In this document: positions 6,742 through 15,406 of the stretch, one piece after another | How positions within the stretch are numbered: position 1 is the first letter of the stretch | How the letters are laid out: every line of letters begins with the position of its first letter | Source: Stephanodiscus triporus | Lineage: Eukaryota; Bacillariophyta; Thalassiosirophyceae; Thalassiosirales; Thalassiosiraceae | DNA: 15,406 bases | Reading direction: 5' to 3' | Assembly (NCBI GenBank): GCA_036939755.1 | Contig: JALLAZ010000664.1 | Coordinates: 1 to 15,406, forward strand | Program-made: the position numbers and the translations under genes | Notes under the pieces: generated by a model | The model's database searches: none | What the model saw: the letters and a program-made list of their open reading frames with translations, nothing else | What the model was told of the DNA's origin: nothing

Positions 6742-8600
6742 ATGACGAGCAGACAACGCGCGACGATGCTGGCGCTTGCGGCAGCGCTCGGCGCCGTCTC
6801 GTCGTTCTCATCCTCCCCCTATCTCCCCGTCATCTGCGTCGGTAGGAGGAGATGCGAAGGGTGCGACGGGGGGAGGGGCGGCGATCATCCGCGCTCCATG
6901 ACATCGTCCTCCTCCCTCCTCTCCGAGGTCGACTCGTCGTCTTCCTCGTCATCTTCCCACGTCTCAGACGACGGTCGCGCGACGAAGACGACGAAGACCA
7001 TCGCCGCCTCGTCCCTCGTCGACGTCGATCCGGAGCTGCATCGACTGATACGACTCGAGGACGACCGACAGAGAACGGGACTGGAGCTCATCGCGTCCGA
7101 GAACTTCGCGAGCGCGGCCGTGAGGGAGGCACTCGGGAGCTGCCTTACGAACAAGTACAGCGAGGGTCAGGGTGAGTTTTTGTTTGTTTGTGCGTTCTCG
7201 TTTTCACTTTCACCCCCGTTCGAAGAGCTGGTCGCTGATTCCATTTTCCACCCCCCATCGGATGCCCTCGGGACGCACGCGCGCGGAATGAACCAATGGT
7301 TCCGACGGAAACGCACGACGAAAAATCACGACTCTAATGGCAATAAAAAGTGGGAAAGCGATACTACGGCGGCAACCAATACATCGACGAGATCGAATCG
7401 CTCTGCATTGAACGCGCCCTCGCGCTGTTCGGCCTCGACCCGGACGAGTGGGGCGTCAACGTCCAGCCGTACTCCGGATCCCCCGCGAACTTCGCGACCT
7501 ACACCGCCCTTCTCCGGCCTCACGATCGCATCATGGGACTCGACCTCCCGAGCGGCGGACATCTGACACACGGTTTCCGCACGCCGAAGCGCAGGGTAAG
7601 CGCGACGTCGGTGTACTTCGAGAGCATGCCGTACGTCGTCGATACGAATACGGGACTGATCGACTACGACGACATGGAACGACGGGCGAATATGTTCATG
7701 CCGAACATGCTAATCGCGGGTGGGAGCGCGTACGCGAGGGAGTGGGACTACGGTCGGATGAGACGTATCGCGGACTCCGTCGGGGCATACCTCATGGTCG
7801 ACATGGCGCACGTATCCGGCCTCGTGGCCGGGGGCGTCGTCGGGTCCCCGTTCGAGCACGCAGACGTCGTCACGAGCACGACGCACAAGACGCTTCGGGG
7901 ACCGCGTTCGGGGATGATATTCGCGCGCAGGGGTCTGATGGAGAAGATCGATCGAGCGGTTTTCCCGATGCTGCAGGGCGGGCCTCACAATCACCAGATC
8001 GCGGCGTTGGCCGTGGCGCTGAGGGAGGCGTCGACGCCGGAGTTCGCGACGTACGCGAGAAACGTCGTCGAGAACGCCAGGGCTCTCGGGGAAGGACTGA
8101 CGAGGCGCGGACACGTCATCGTGACCGGCGGCACGGACAATCACATCGTGCTATGGGACGTCCGTCGGTCCGGGGGCGGCGGCGCCGGGGGAGGGACGAT
8201 GACGGGATCGAAGGTCGAGCGGGTCCTGGAACTGGCGGGGATGACAGTGAACAAGAACAGCATCCCGGGGGACACGTCAGCGATCGACCCCGGCGGGGTG
8301 AGGCTGGGGACGCCGGCGCTCACGACGCGTGGGTTGGATGCGCACGACTTCGACGCGGTGGCGGAATTCTTGCACAGGGGTTGCTGTCTCGCGGTCAGGG
8401 CGCAGGATCTGGTAATCGCGAGGAGGGAAGGGGAGGAGGGGAGATTGAGTGGCGGAGGCGACAGAGGAGGAGGCGGGAAGATATCGCTAAGAGAGTTCGA
8501 GGCGACGTTACGGGGGGATGACGGATTGATGATGGAGCTGAATGCGTTGAGGGAAGATGTGGAGGCGTTCGCTTCCGCGTTCGACATTCCGGGTTATTGA
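6742..8600 (+). CDS. SHMT: Serine hydroxymethyltransferase, two exons, probable plastid form
   Basis: This PLP enzyme interconverts serine plus tetrahydrofolate with glycine plus 5,10-methylene-tetrahydrofolate, feeding one-carbon metabolism and photorespiration. Exons 6742-7171 and 7351-8600 join in phase 1 (g|tg) to give 559 residues. Family motifs in order: LELIASENF and LTNKYSEGQ in exon 1; [70 protein letters not shown] with the PLP lysine at about residue 323 (codon 7887-7889), [14 protein letters not shown] and [14 protein letters not shown] in exon 2. About 95 residues precede the core. [14 protein letters not shown] looks like a signal peptide ending before Phe22, the diatom ASAF-type plastid cue, followed by a Ser-rich stretch. 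A Gly-rich loop (SGGGGAGGG) and a Gly/Arg/Glu-rich insert near the C-terminus are unusual. Codon use is much more GC-rich than in the neighbours. Identity is near certain; plastid location is inferred. Confidence 0.95.
7172..7350 (+). other. SHMT intron, 179 bases
   Basis: The donor gtgagt at 7172 directly follows YSEGQ, and the acceptor aaaaag ends at 7350 directly before GKRYYGGN. A ctaat branch-like motif lies at 7334-7338. Removing these bases fuses the two conserved SHMT blocks without gap. The intron has no in-frame stop, so retention would extend exon 1 in frame into the next exon's wrong frame and end at 7564-7566. Confidence 0.85.
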
Positions 8601-9430
8601 AAGACGGAGACATATTAAGCCCACCTTAAAAAATATGTTTTCAGGATGAGTTCTCCAGAGCCCATTCAAATTCAAGCCTCTTGTTCTTAGAATTTCTTCT
8701 TGTTGATCGATGTCTAGCTAAACCACATTGTAACAAAAATGTCGCTGAATTCGATGTAGCAGTTACATGTAGGCAGAAGAAGTGTTGCAAAAGAACAATT
8801 CAACGAAGATTCCATGATATCAATAACATTTAATTGCATTAAAAACTGACTTGCATGTGCAAGAATCGTCAACGCAAAAATCTGCCGGAGCCTTACTTAT
8901 CAGATGCAAATGCTTGATTCCAATACAGAACTACCAGCACATCCAATCCGAGTGATATGGATGGAGCCTGAGCACCAGGCAATTTTCATAACAAGCTTCA
9001 GTCACACCAGAACAATTGCTGAAACTTCCAAGAGCACCACCATCCCTATTCCATGCGCCACATCCACCTCCTCAATGATTCCAACCAGAACGCTTGAAGC
9101 AAAATGTGAACTATGTCGCACAGCAATCCTGATGAAAATTGAATTGTAGCAGACCATGTATGAGTACTCTGTAACTTAAAAATAAACTGATTCAGATTCG
9201 AATTCAGGTCAACATAAAACGTCGATAGGCATGACAGCAGATCAGATTTTGTTTTGTCTCCACATCTGAATTATGCAATTCTTATAAGTATTTTTCTATT
9301 AATTATAATCAGCAGTAGTAAACATTCGATCCGTCTGATAATTCAAACTAGTACCATAGTCATTGATCATATGCGCTTTTTTTCCTTGGGATTCTGAGTT
9401 GACCTGGAATAGTCCACTTGCGGTTGCCTG
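8601..9430. other. AT-rich spacer between convergent genes
   Basis: This 830-base region separates the SHMT stop from the stop of the large - strand gene and must contain both 3' untranslated regions. An 81-codon + strand frame (8904-9149) has no recognisable features and mixed codon use. On the - strand, one short frame across about 8950-9070 is Cys- and Gly-rich (CGAWNRDGGALGSFSNCSG) but is bounded by stops. I see no supported gene, RNA or repeat here. Confidence 0.4.
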
Positions 9431-12400
9431 CTAAGGTTGGTGAATCCCACTAAAACTATGCGGATTCTGCGGTTGATAGACTTGTGGAGGCGCAGCAGTG
9501 GATGTCAACCCGTGCCTCTGCTTCATGTACTTTCGTGCCATCTCCGATCTCAACGCGTCTGGCGCCGTGGACATATTCGAAACTCTATGAGTCGTTTGTG
9601 TGAAGGACGTCCCTGTGCTTTTGACTTTGGTCATATCATAGGGCTGTGATAGCGGTCGATTGTGCTCCTTCAGAATTGGCCCTTGACCAACCTCATTGGA
9701 ATGTTCCCTCAGCGGCTGTGGTGTGGTGTGATGCAGCCTGTTGACAATCTGCGATCTTGCCTGTGCACTTCTTGCATGCTGCTGAGGTTGTCTCGATTGG
9801 ATGCCATGATGCGAATGTTGGGCTGTTGTCGTTGCAGCAATTTGATCTTGATATAGTTTCTTCGCTTGCTTCACTCGTCCTTCATAGAATGCATCCACGC
9901 CTTCATTCAAAAAGATAGCATCCTTTTCTGTTGATGCACGTGTTGAGGCTTGAGAGGCCATAGCATGAGTAGAGTCCATTTCCGGGCTATCACGGGCAGG
10001 TGTGTGTGATCGAGAGTGTGACGAAGTGCTACGGATATGTGTGCCAAGACGTCCGTCAGTAGGGATCATCGGAGGCCTTTCCGATGCTCTTCCTCTGATG
10101 TGGTCGGGCGGGGTGTGCAACTGACTAGATTGCACTAATCGCGAACTCTTCGCCGTTGGATTGTTCCTATCCATCTCTTCCATTTTTGCATCTTCAAATA
10201 CGCTGCCCAAAATGTTGTCGCCATCAATATCCTCATCATGATTGTTGCTAAAATACTGACTCTTCATCTGTTTCTTAATATGTTTCTTCTTCTCGTAACG
10301 TTGCACGTGCCTCCAAACCCGTTTCACCTCTGCCACCAAATCAACAGTATCCAAAGTGTTAGCTGCCGTGTCATCATCACCCCTATAACTTAGCGATGGT
10401 TCATCCCCTACCTCGCCAGTAAGCTTCGAATCATTGTCATCCTTTCCAAGAGTTAGAAATTCTATGTCCGCCACGTCAAATTTACCACTTTCTTCTCGCT
10501 CAATTTGGTCGTCTTCATTATTATCGATGTGATTCTGACATTGCACAACAACCATACTAGTGGGATCATTCTCCGGAAATTGCCACTTGTGTCGCGACGG
10601 GGGCAAATGCTGCGGAGTTAGATTTTCAGGACTTTTTGTGAAATGATGTGACTGCTCCTGCCGCTGCTGTGAATCGTACTTTGAATTTGAACGCTGCTCC
10701 TGTGGTTGTTCGCACTGTGTAGACGTAGACCTGCTATGAGCATACTGCGTCAGATTGTGTCTCTGTGAGACATGGTTGTTGCCCTGTCCATATTCCTCTC
10801 TTAATACTTGCTCATCCTCATTTTGTACATGCATCAACTGCTGATCATCATCCGGATCCTTGCCATGAACGGAAGGGTCCATCCCAGTAAAGAAAGACTC
10901 ATGGGGTTGTACTATTTGTGGAGACCGATAGTAAGAATGGACATTCCCCTGCGCATTATCCTCTACTCGTCTTCTCTCCTCCTCGACATCCCCTTGCATC
11001 TGCTTCAACTGCTGCATACCCTCCGGATCCACACCATGGGATGGATCTCTCGAAGAATCAATCCTATAATTATGACCGCATCGACGAATGCCATCCTTAA
11101 ATATCTCATCAATAAAAATTCCCGGTGGATCGATCTTCGGCTTCTGTTGATGTTGCCCCTTGGAAGCTTTAACCTTAGTCTTTGCAGTCCTATGCACCAT
11201 TAGATCATAATTTGTGTCCGGTGATTTAGTAGTAAATGGCAGACTGGCATGGCCCTGCTGTGTTTTTTTCTGAATAGGTCCGCTATTTGAAATTGTGGTG
11301 ATAGTATCATTCATACTTATCATATCAACGCTCGGGTCATCGTAGAAAGAAACAATAGATACGACATCCTCCACTGCATGATACACCCTAGAGGAATCTT
11401 TCATTGAGAGTGACTTTCGCTTAGATGACAGAGTGGTATCAACTGGTCGCAGTCCCCTTCTATGTGCCACTAATTGAAACGGTGGACTGTCTGGTCGATC
11501 CTCGCAAATAGCATGCAACGATGTGTCGGATAGACTTGACAAATGGCGGTCAAATTTTGTGTTGTAGGTAGAAATGATGACATTTTCTTCTTCATTCTCT
11601 GGATACCTTCCATCTACTATGTCTCTCCCATTTCCAGGATCGGCATTTTTGGCATTGTCGCTTTTTAAGCGATCACGGGCAGCATCACCATTCCTTCCGA
11701 AATTACCGCTGCGATTGCCCACTCGGGGTGTTTTGGCATCGTCCCTGATCATACCACTCGAGGTCCAGCCACTTAACTCCTCGTATGCACGTGACAACCC
11801 CGAATTAGACTGCTTAGAATTTATTTCCCACGAATTCATGGTTTCAGTCTCATTAACGAAATTTGTCACATCTTTGACACATGGCAAGTGTCTCCAGCTG
11901 CCTAAAGGTTTTGCACTGTTTGGCTGTGGAAAAATTTGTGGACCCGTCGTACCGCTTTGCTGAAGACCGTCATTGAGTCTTCCAATATTATGATTTGTAC
12001 TGGTTCCGCCATGAGAACTAGACGACAAGGAATGGGTTGACTCAGTCTGCGTCGAATATTCATTTTGCTTTGAGGTTGGATAATGTCGTCGATTCTTTCT
12101 ACCTTCACTGTTCGACCTTTTTGTATCATTTTTGTTGGCAGCGACTATGGCTACAGTAGGTGCTGTGCCAGTCGTACCCATGTTACTCAATTGTTTTGCA
12201 TATCTACCCGGAGAAGATTCACCTATATTCGAATCGCTGTACCCACTGGCAGTTGCGTTTGAGCTCAAAGTACTGTTGGTGCCTGGAGTACTAACAGCAC
12301 CTGGAGAGGATTCTGTAACATCATAACGGGCTGCTATATTTGTTTGCCTTCGATAAGCGCGTTCCTTCGATATCAGTTCATCTTCTTTTGCAGCCAATCG

Positions 12401-13369
12401 TAATTGTCGTGCTAATTCATCGTTGTAATCTCGAGATTCATCTGACATACCACGTCTATACTGGCCACCGGGCGCAGGGCCCCCGAATGAAGTTCCAGTG
12501 CTAAAACTCGTACAGTAATCGGTATCGCAGCTATCATTGTCTTCACCATTTGAATTATTTTTTTCACAATTGAAATTGCGTGTCATTAAGTTAGACGTCA
12601 CGGTGGATGGAAAGAATTGCTTTCCATTCCGGTTGGGCTGCTGATTATGTGTTCCTTGCTGTTGATGATGCTGTAATACTGCCTGAGACGTTGTTGGCGG
12701 GATTGAACCAAATCCATATTTGTTTGGCACTTGATTACTGGTGACTAATGTTTTGTCGTGTGCTTCCGCTGTAGGCCCTACTTCTCCCGTTGTGACTCCA
12801 CCTTCGGCATTGAGCGCCTGATGGTGCCTTTTTGTACACTCGGTACTGCAATAAGCATAGTCTAACCGTCGAAAAATTTGATTCCTCGTTTTGCCCTTCA
12901 CCACCCTTTGACAGTAGTCGCAGATATTATCTTGTAATTTTTTGGGAGAGGTGTAGTTGTTGATGCCGCTACCATGATCGTGCGGCTTCTTCCTGCGGCG
13001 CAAGATGCCGCCCAAAAAGCCCCCCCCTGACGCTCCAGTTCCAGCAGTACTCGTAGGAGTGTCGTTCCTATCTAGCTTCCCAACAGCAATAGCCCGTTGC
13101 TTTCCCGCAGACTTTGTTCGTCTCATTGCAATTGAATTACGTCCTCCTGTGTTGTTCGACGGACTTTGCAAACGTCCATATTGTGCATCGCCGTCATTGT
13201 TCTCACGTCCCTTGGGCGTCGATTTCGACCGTCTGTCATTACCGCCCCTTGCCGTTGCTGCAGCACCACTGTATGCAGAGTTGGAACTAACGAATGCATC
13301 ATACCCATCCGCTGACAATTCCAACCCATTGCATTCCAAATCATCGCCGCGATAAGTCGACGACCACAT
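9431..13369 (-). CDS. Large disordered protein with an FLZ-like C2C2 zinc finger
   Basis: A 1312-residue protein if the first ATG (13369) is used. The frame is open up to a GTG at 13456 with a stop just before it, so the gene is intronless as seen. The only folded module visible is a treble-clef-type zinc finger at residues about 150-183: CDYC, then RRLDYAYCSTEC and KRHH. The ligands are probably Cys150, Cys153, Cys174 and Cys178, perhaps with His182/183. The spacing and the YCSTEC box resemble plant FLZ fingers, which mediate protein contacts. A basic patch ILRRRKKPHDH precedes it. The rest is rich in Ser, Thr, Asn, Gln and His. Two degenerate repeats of about 50 residues (DPSHGVDPEGMQQL and DPSVHGKDPDDDQQL) lie mid-protein. 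A charged helix follows (VAEVKRVWRHVQRYEKKKHI), and near the C-terminus a short helical segment reads FYEGRVKQAKKLYQDQI. No enzyme motif, signal peptide or membrane segment was found. A regulatory or scaffold role is only a guess. Confidence 0.75.
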   Translation of the reverse strand: MWSSTYRGDDLECNGLELSADGYDAFVSSNSAYSGAAATARGGNDRRSKSTPKGRENNDGDAQYGRLQSPSNNTGGRNSIAMRRTKSAGKQRAIAVGKLDRNDTPTSTAGTGASGGGFLGGILRRRKKPHDHGSGINNYTSPKKLQDNICDYCQRVVKGKTRNQIFRRLDYAYCSTECTKRHHQALNAEGGVTTGEVGPTAEAHDKTLVTSNQVPNKYGFGSIPPTTSQAVLQHHQQQGTHNQQPNRNGKQFFPSTVTSNLMTRNFNCEKNNSNGEDNDSCDTDYCTSFSTGTSFGGPAPGGQYRRGMSDESRDYNDELARQLRLAAKEDELISKERAYRRQTNIAARYDVTESSPGAVSTPGTNSTLSSNATASGYSDSNIGESSPGRYAKQLSNMGTTGTAPTVAIVAANKNDTKRSNSEGRKNRRHYPTSKQNEYSTQTESTHSLSSSSHGGTSTNHNIGRLNDGLQQSGTTGPQIFPQPNSAKPLGSWRHLPCVKDVTNFVNETETMNSWEINSKQSNSGLSRAYEELSGWTSSGMIRDDAKTPRVGNRSGNFGRNGDAARDRLKSDNAKNADPGNGRDIVDGRYPENEEENVIISTYNTKFDRHLSSLSDTSLHAICEDRPDSPPFQLVAHRRGLRPVDTTLSSKRKSLSMKDSSRVYHAVEDVVSIVSFYDDPSVDMISMNDTITTISNSGPIQKKTQQGHASLPFTTKSPDTNYDLMVHRTAKTKVKASKGQHQQKPKIDPPGIFIDEIFKDGIRRCGHNYRIDSSRDPSHGVDPEGMQQLKQMQGDVEEERRRVEDNAQGNVHSYYRSPQIVQPHESFFTGMDPSVHGKDPDDDQQLMHVQNEDEQVLREEYGQGNNHVSQRHNLTQYAHSRSTSTQCEQPQEQRSNSKYDSQQRQEQSHHFTKSPENLTPQHLPPSRHKWQFPENDPTSMVVVQCQNHIDNNEDDQIEREESGKFDVADIEFLTLGKDDNDSKLTGEVGDEPSLSYRGDDDTAANTLDTVDLVAEVKRVWRHVQRYEKKKHIKKQMKSQYFSNNHDEDIDGDNILGSVFEDAKMEEMDRNNPTAKSSRLVQSSQLHTPPDHIRGRASERPPMIPTDGRLGTHIRSTSSHSRSHTPARDSPEMDSTHAMASQASTRASTEKDAIFLNEGVDAFYEGRVKQAKKLYQDQIAATTTAQHSHHGIQSRQPQQHARSAQARSQIVNRLHHTTPQPLREHSNEVGQGPILKEHNRPLSQPYDMTKVKSTGTSFTQTTHRVSNMSTAPDALRSEMARKYMKQRHGLTSTAAPPQVYQPQNPHSFSGIHQP
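10733..11048 (-). repeat. Two degenerate coding repeats inside the large zinc-finger protein
   Basis: Two adjacent coding units of about 50 residues, 10897-11048 and 10733-10879, share DPS-HG-DP--QQL at the start, a central Glu/Arg-rich helix (EEERRRVED versus DEQVLREEY) and QGN-H further on. Their DNA also shares the string atccggatcc or a close variant. This is an old internal duplication, since the copies have diverged strongly. Confidence 0.45.
12821..12922 (-). other. Coding segment of the C-x2-C...C-x3-C zinc finger
   Basis: The codons from Cys150 to the His182/183 pair of the large protein lie here. The two cysteine pairs are 20 residues apart, and the aromatic DYAYCS box precedes the second pair. 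The pattern fits a small zinc-binding treble clef of FLZ or related type. Confidence 0.6.
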
Positions 13370-13796
13370 GCCTTGCACTTTTCTAATTGGTTGGTCACTT
13401 CTTTTTGTGTGTTTATTCCATATCTCTCGCTGTAGAAACTCTATATTATTAATCACTGGCTCTCTACCACATGAGCATCATCTCAACCCGTCGGAGAATG
13501 TCTTGGCATGCACAATAGCAGCCGCCGCAATGCGGCCTGCGCCATCGTCCATGGTTCCATCCGCCAACAAAGCGATGGGAAATATTAGAAAGAGTCGTAC
13601 TGAGTCGTACGATACGATACGAAAGGAACGCGGCCAACGTAAGGCAATCACACACGCTCGTAAGTTCTTACTCTCTCTCCGTACACGAAAAGAAACGACA
13701 ACACCTTTTGTTTCGCGTAGAGATACAGTGGACTTCATAGTGAAAAATACTTTCTGAACGGAAAGCTCTCTTGTTTGAATATTTTTTTATCCCTGT
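13370..13796. other. Upstream region of the large zinc-finger gene
   Basis: This probably holds the promoter and 5' untranslated region of the - strand gene starting at 13369. It contains a short gtcgtac/gatac repeat tract (about 13594-13623). A 129-codon + strand frame (13368-13757) crosses it but has no recognisable motif and partly mirrors the gene, so it is not annotated. Confidence 0.35.
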
Positions 13797-13841
13797 GGGA
13801 ACGGATTATTTTTTCTGGACAAAAAAATAATCAATGTTCCC
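13797..13841. repeat. Strong AT-rich hairpin
   Basis: The outer arms GGGAAC (13797-13802) and GTTCCC (13836-13841) enclose the inner arms GATTATTTTTT (13804-13814) and AAAAAATAATC (13822-13832) around a 7-base loop. That gives 17 paired bases with one small internal bulge. It lies between the gag remnant and the promoter of the large gene. It could be a solo miniature element end, a transcription-end structure or a chance fold. Confidence 0.55.
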
Positions 13842-14191
13842 AAAATGCAAAATGGGAATTTCTCTCTTTCTCTCTCTGCTCACTCTACTCTACATTCTAT
13901 GTTGCCGCCTTGCCACTGTGGAGCCAGAATCGTGAGCATGCAGTACAAACGTAATGCATTCAGTGCAAAGGGGGTTGATTTTGGATGAGATCGAGATCGA
14001 CAAAATCGGCGAGGAGGGGAGAAGTGTCTGCCACCCGTCGGGGAGTGGTTTCGGGTCCCCCAGAACCGGTTTTGGGGGAAAAACATGTGGAACTTTTTTA
14101 GGTTTGTACAGTAGATAGAGTACTTTTTTATGAGTGCAGCCCCTACTGTCACCGTCAAGCACCCATCTCGGTAGGCTCGATCGTCCGGCAA
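13842..14191. other. Noncoding DNA after the second gag remnant
   Basis: A pyrimidine-rich tract (ctctctttctctctct, about 13860-13876) and AT-rich DNA lie here. On the - strand just after the gag stop, the words LPRWVLDGDS faintly recall the WVLLDSQST-type protease start of Copia pol, but the frame decays at once. No intact pol was found. Confidence 0.35.
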
Positions 14192-15243
14192 CTACCCACC
14201 CTGACTGAAGCTGATGTGCATCATCTGATGACCCTCTTTGCCTGCTTGTTCCTCGGTGGTGTCTTCTCGTGCTTCTTGGTTCATGTGCAGCTGTGCTTGC
14301 TGCTCTCCACTCAGCTGAGGGCACTCATATGCCCAATGGCTCGGTGACACGCAGTTAAAGCAATGAGACTCTCCTTTGTTGTTGGTTCGTCCCCCATCTC
14401 CGGAGGTCTACTTGCCGGTCATGGTACTGACATCGTCGCTGCGCCTCCTTCGGCCTTGCCCCCTTTGCTCTTGTCTCCCTGGCCTCCATGCCCACCATGG
14501 CCTCCTCCGCCTCCGCGTCCCCCTCGCTGTAAGAACGCTGCTCCGGTGTCGTCTGGTCTCGCCCTGTATGGCATGCCCATCTTCATCACCTGGTAGTTGT
14601 CACGTGTCAGGGTATTGATCATTCCCCAGGAGGTAGTTGTTTGCTAGAGCATCCTTCAGCACTCCATACCTGTGTTGGTCCACCCCGCTGATGAGGAGAG
14701 TGGCCTTGACCGCCTCGGAAGAATCCTCTCCCGCTTTCTTTTGCTTTGCCGCCGATGGGACCCCCCCTGAGCTTGCCACTGGCGTCCGGAGCATTACCGT
14801 TAGCCCCTTGTGGATGCCTGGTGATCCTCCAAAAGCTTCTACCATGTTCCACAGGCTTCTGAAGTTGCAACCATATTCCTCCATGCTCTCATTGTCCCCT
14901 TGAGTGTAGAGGAACAGCGTCTTCAGAGCCTGATCGAGGTTGAAGACATCCTGTTTATGATCGTCAAATCTGACCCTGGTGATCCTCGTCCAATAGCTTC
15001 TACCTGGTTCCACAGGCTCCTGAAGTTGCGACCGTATTCCTCCATGCTCTCATTGTCCCCTTGAGTGGAGAGGAGCAGTGTCTTCAGAGCCTGATCGAGG
15101 TTGAAGACATCCTGTTTATGATCATTGAATCCGACAAATATCTTCTCCACCTGAGGGATGAGGTCGTGTAAAGATAGAGACTGTTCTTGTTGGATGGTCT
15201 CCCAATCCTTTGACGCATTCAGTTTATCTCGCACTCGCTCACC
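14192..15243 (-). pseudogene. Copia-like gag with CCHC zinc knuckle, several frameshifts
   Basis: This is the remnant of a second gag gene, different from the one at 161. Reading on the - strand from 15243, the first frame has RDKLNASKDWETIQQEQ, QALKTLLLSTQGDNESMEEY and NFRSLWNQVEA, which is UBN2-like Copia gag. A tandem duplication shifts the frame, and the second copy continues with HKGLTVMLRTPVASSG, LISGVDQHRYGVLKDALANN and LGNDQYPDT to a stop at 14600. A one-base change near 14603 leads to RDNYQVMKMGMPYR, then a Gly-rich RGGRGGGGGHGGHGG basic region. After another frameshift and a TAG near 14420, the nucleic-acid-binding knuckle CFNCVSPSHWAYEC (C-x2-C-x4-H-x4-C, 14321-14362) follows and the frame ends at TAG 14192. 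Gag of this type packages element RNA. This copy is dead. Confidence 0.75.
14821..15140. repeat. Tandem direct duplication of about 161 bases inside gag
   Basis: The segment beginning near 14821 (gtgatcctcc, then acaggcttctgaagttgc at 14851) recurs near 14980 (gtgatcctcg, then acaggctcctgaagttgc at 15012), an offset of 161 bases. Both copies continue through tattcctccatgctctc and gcctgatcgaggttgaag. The copies differ at scattered sites, so the duplication is not brand new. Because 161 is not a multiple of three, it breaks the gag frame. Confidence 0.8.
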
Positions 15244-15406
15244 CTTTTAGCAGTGACTAGCTAAAATGGTTTTTGGTGGGTATTCATGCTGTTTCGACAG
15301 TTGGTTGGCCCTACAAACCCCTTTTAGACTGCATCTCACATTCATACATTGATATACAAAGTGTTTCTGCACCTTGGTATGCTGTGGATGGGCATATGGG
15401 TCCACC
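15244..15406. other. Upstream flank of the second gag remnant
   Basis: In the gag reading direction this is the 5' side. An in-frame stop (TAA) lies just upstream at about 15247-15249. I found no gag N-terminus, LTR end or primer-binding site in it. Confidence 0.3.

Noticed and set aside
7448..8521. A 357-codon + strand frame rich in Arg and Gly within SHMT exon 2
   Set aside because: A shadow frame caused by the GC-rich codon use of SHMT, which has full family conservation in the other frame.
8904..9149. An 81-codon + strand frame between the convergent genes
   Set aside because: No recognisable motif, mixed codon use, short, and probably within 3' untranslated DNA.
13368..13757. A 129-codon + strand frame opposite the start of the zinc-finger gene
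   Set aside because: It starts at the complement of the other gene's start region, shows no domain and contains microsatellite-like repeats.

Overview
The window reads as nuclear DNA of a microalga with a secondary plastid, most likely a diatom. Three things support this: a spliced serine hydroxymethyltransferase gene whose N-terminus looks like the signal-peptide-plus-Phe presequence of diatom plastid proteins, an ankyrin-repeat protein of a style abundant in diatoms, and remnants of two different Copia-like gag genes plus a Crypton-like tyrosine recombinase. No bacterial operon structure, CRISPR array, rRNA or convincing tRNA was seen.

Layout, left to right. (1) 161-1018: a decayed gag gene on the + strand, broken by two single-base deletions and a stop codon, then cut off. 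(2) About 1019-4165: a likely Crypton-type DNA transposon. Its one long gene on the - strand (stop 1522, first ATG 3945) encodes a tyrosine recombinase with a GCR1_C-like C-terminal DNA-binding domain. GGTTGCAA-type motifs, one a perfect palindrome, cluster next to the gene's 5' end and recur in opposite orientation at the far end. (3) 4395-5525: fragments with coding character on the + strand that cannot be joined into a clean gene. (4) 5726-6721: an ankyrin-repeat gene on the - strand with two apparent one-base indels. (5) 6742-8600: the SHMT gene on the + strand, two exons, whose ATG lies 20 bases from the ankyrin ATG in divergent orientation. (6) 8601-9430: an AT-rich gap between convergent genes. 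(7) 9431-13369: a 1312-residue, mostly disordered protein on the - strand with one FLZ-like zinc finger. (8) 13370-14191: intergenic DNA with a strong AT-rich hairpin. (9) 14192-15243: a second, unrelated-looking gag remnant on the - strand with a CCHC zinc knuckle and an internal 161-base tandem duplication.

The host genes do not form an obvious pathway. SHMT is the only one with a firm biochemical role (glycine/serine interconversion in one-carbon metabolism and photorespiration). The rest is an accessory landscape shaped by mobile elements. The best candidates for something new are the recombinase with its altered HxxR box and the palindromic motif cluster beside it.
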